DNA of 64,000 nucleotides, from contig NZ_LT593974.1 in NCBI RefSeq assembly GCF_900086985.1, forward strand, positions 3,162,001 through 3,226,000, written 5' to 3'. Of this stretch, positions 62,743 to 64,000 are shown in pieces; position 1 is the stretch's first letter, and every line of letters starts with the position of its first letter. This DNA comes from Halomonas sp. HL-93 (GTDB taxonomy: Bacteria; Pseudomonadota; Gammaproteobacteria; Pseudomonadales; Halomonadaceae). Both the position numbers and the translations under genes were made by a program. A model generated the notes under the pieces. The model saw only the letters and a list, made by a program, of their open reading frames with translations, had not been told where the DNA came from and did no database searches.

Positions 62743-63669
62743 ATGAAACCTTTAACACACCGGCAAATCGACTTTATGGGGCGCCGCAATTTGGCGTTCA
62801 TCGTCGCTGCCGTCATGCTGATCGTGTCGATTGGCGCGATTGTTTTCCAACAGCTTAATTTAGGCCTGGATTTCACTGGTGGCACCTTGGTGGAAGTGCA
62901 CTATAACGAGGCACCGTCCTTGGATACCGTGCGCCAGTTTCTGCAAGACAACGACTTTGAAGATGTCTCGGTGCAAACCTTCGGTAGCTCGAACGAGGTG
63001 CTAATTCGCCTGCGTCAGGCGTTTGACTCCGATATTGGCACCAACATTGTCAATATCCTCAGCGAGGATGGAACCGAGGTTGAGCTGATCCGCGCGGAGT
63101 TCGTGGGCGCCCAGGTGGGCGACCAACTGCGTGATCAGAGCGGCATGGGGTTACTGGTCGCCCTGGGCGTGGTGATGCTCTATGTAGCGTTTCGCTTTCA
63201 GTACAAGTTTGCGATTGGCGCTTTGCTGGCCCTGATACATGACGTGATCATCGTCGTGGGTTTTTTCGCGCTATTTCAGCTCGACTTCAACCTGACCGTA
63301 CTGGCCGCCATTTTGGCAGTAATCGGTTACTCGCTGAACGACACGATCGTGGTCTACGACCGTATGCGCGAGGAGATTCGCACGACGCAAATAGACGACA
63401 TGCCGCAAATCTTTAACGAGGCGATCAACGCCACGCTCTCGCGTACACTGGCAACCTCCGGCACCACCCTGCTCGTATTGCTGGCCCTGCTGCTACTCGG
63501 CGGCGAGATGATCGAAAACTTCGCCATCGCTCTCATTGTGGGCATTGTGGTGGGCACGTTTTCATCCATTTACGTTTCGGGTGCGCTGCTGCTTCCGCTC
63601 AAACTATCGCGTGAAGACCTGATTCCTACCAAGAAAGAGGTCGACGAAGAAGAGGAAGAGTTGCCCTAA
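62743..63669 (+). CDS. secF: Protein translocase subunit SecF
   Basis: A 308-residue partner of SecD. It has a first helix, a short periplasmic domain with LGLDFTGGTLVEV (about 45-57) and five helices. The conserved blocks VIGYSLNDTIVVYDRMREE (about 196-214) and TLATSGTTLLVLLALLLLGG are present. ATG 62743 with GAGGTGG; the frame opens two codons earlier at GTG. A strong terminator follows. Confidence 0.97.
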   Translation: MKPLTHRQIDFMGRRNLAFIVAAVMLIVSIGAIVFQQLNLGLDFTGGTLVEVHYNEAPSLDTVRQFLQDNDFEDVSVQTFGSSNEVLIRLRQAFDSDIGTNIVNILSEDGTEVELIRAEFVGAQVGDQLRDQSGMGLLVALGVVMLYVAFRFQYKFAIGALLALIHDVIIVVGFFALFQLDFNLTVLAAILAVIGYSLNDTIVVYDRMREEIRTTQIDDMPQIFNEAINATLSRTLATSGTTLLVLLALLLLGGEMIENFAIALIVGIVVGTFSSIYVSGALLLPLKLSREDLIPTKKEVDEEEEELP

Positions 63670-63691
63670 CCGGGCTGAACTTGCTGCCAGC

Positions 63692-63728
63692 AAAAAGCCC
63701 CTGTCGGTGATGCCGACAGGGGCTTTTT
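63692..63728. terminator. Bidirectional rho-independent terminator
   Basis: A perfect 16-bp stem (63692-63707 with 63713-63728), 5-base loop, and A and T runs of five on either side. It serves secF and the converging suhB gene. Confidence 0.93.
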
Positions 63729-63747
63729 CGTTTGACTGAGCAGAGGG

Positions 63748-64000
63748 TTAAACGTGCGGTGCCAACTGCTTGATTAACGCTTTATACAAGCGCGGCCCTG
63801 CCGCTAACAGCTGGCCTTCCGCCTTCACGTTAGGCTGCCCATCCGGCGACCCCATCAATGCTCCGGACTCTTTCAACAGCAGCGTTCCTACCTGCAGATC
63901 CTGCTCTTCAAGGCCCAACACGAAGGCGCTATCGACACGCCCGGTAGCCAACTCACAGATATCCAATAGACCACTGCCCGTCGCCACCAGCGTATCTACC
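63748..64000 (-). CDS. suhB: Inositol monophosphatase family protein SuhB (3' part)
   Basis: The C-terminal 83 residues of an inositol monophosphatase fold protein: ATGSGLLDICELATGRVDSAF, then GLEEQDLQVGTLLLKESGALM, and GQLLAAGPRLYKALIKQL. The pattern G-A/S-x-x-L-D...A-x-GR-x-D is diagnostic for the C-terminal half. The 5' part lies beyond the right edge, and my reading continues open to base 64000. SuhB hydrolyses inositol phosphates and also joins the rRNA antitermination complex. The secDF-suhB neighbourhood is usual in gammaproteobacteria. Confidence 0.88.
   Translation of the reverse strand, partial: VDTLVATGSGLLDICELATGRVDSAFVLGLEEQDLQVGTLLLKESGALMGSPDGQPNVKAEGQLLAAGPRLYKALIKQLAPHV

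Overview
The window looks like a chromosome segment of a halophilic gammaproteobacterium of the Halomonadaceae (Halomonas/Vreelandella type). Evidence is the divergent pilMNO / PBP1A locus, the queA-tgt-yajC-secD-secF-suhB order, a TAXI-type TRAP transporter, a glutarate/L-2-hydroxyglutarate module and the high-GC codon use of the flanks. The genus is an inference from gene content, not a database match.

Layout. 1-4950: type IV pilus assembly genes (pilM, pilN, pilO running off the left edge) divergent from a class A penicillin-binding protein. 4974-9578: TAXI-TRAP transporter (binding protein, DUF1850 protein, fused permease) and a TauE/SafE permease. 9594-14125: glutarate catabolism (LhgO, GntR regulator, glutaryl-CoA dehydrogenase, CoA-transferase). 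14345-17416: an overlapping EAL and PAS-GGDEF pair, then a GabT-type aminotransferase that fits the same lysine/5-aminovalerate/glutarate route. 17481-25709: housekeeping and accessory enzymes (DinB, SelO, sirtuin, UbiH-type hydroxylase, two alpha/beta hydrolases, a CGNR regulator with a symmetrical four-half-site operator, a lipoprotein).

From about 25.7 to 37.7 kb the sequence becomes visibly more AT-rich and mosaic. It holds an intact RNase Z gene plus two truncated RNase Z tails, an unknown membrane protein, a Rieske oxygenase-MFS-LysR unit, and then an integron gene-cassette array without an integrase. The array (about 32.6-37.6 kb) carries attC-like sites in one orientation, each just after the stop codon of a small gene: LysE exporter, DUF4440, ParE/RHH toxin-antitoxin, a PD-(D/E)XK-like protein, a repeat-helical protein, a SieB-like superinfection-exclusion protein and a small membrane protein. 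A ccdAB pair lies at its end in the opposite direction.

37.8-44.2 kb is a four-gene MukBEF-like (Wadjet/Mks) operon with the unusual order SMC, MksE-like, kleisin-like, Toprim-like. A RelE/HigA-type toxin-antitoxin pair with a clear palindromic operator follows. Together with the array this makes a defence-rich region of about 12.5 kb.

45.1-57.7 kb is a catabolic cluster around two histone-deacetylase-fold amidohydrolases: a GntR regulator, a complete peptide-type ABC transporter, an FAD-dependent 2-hydroxyacid dehydrogenase, two aminotransferases and an ornithine cyclodeaminase homologue. I infer uptake, deacetylation and degradation of an N-acetylated amine or amino acid, substrate unknown. 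The window ends with tRNA-Leu(CAA), queuosine genes, the Sec accessory genes and the 3' part of suhB.
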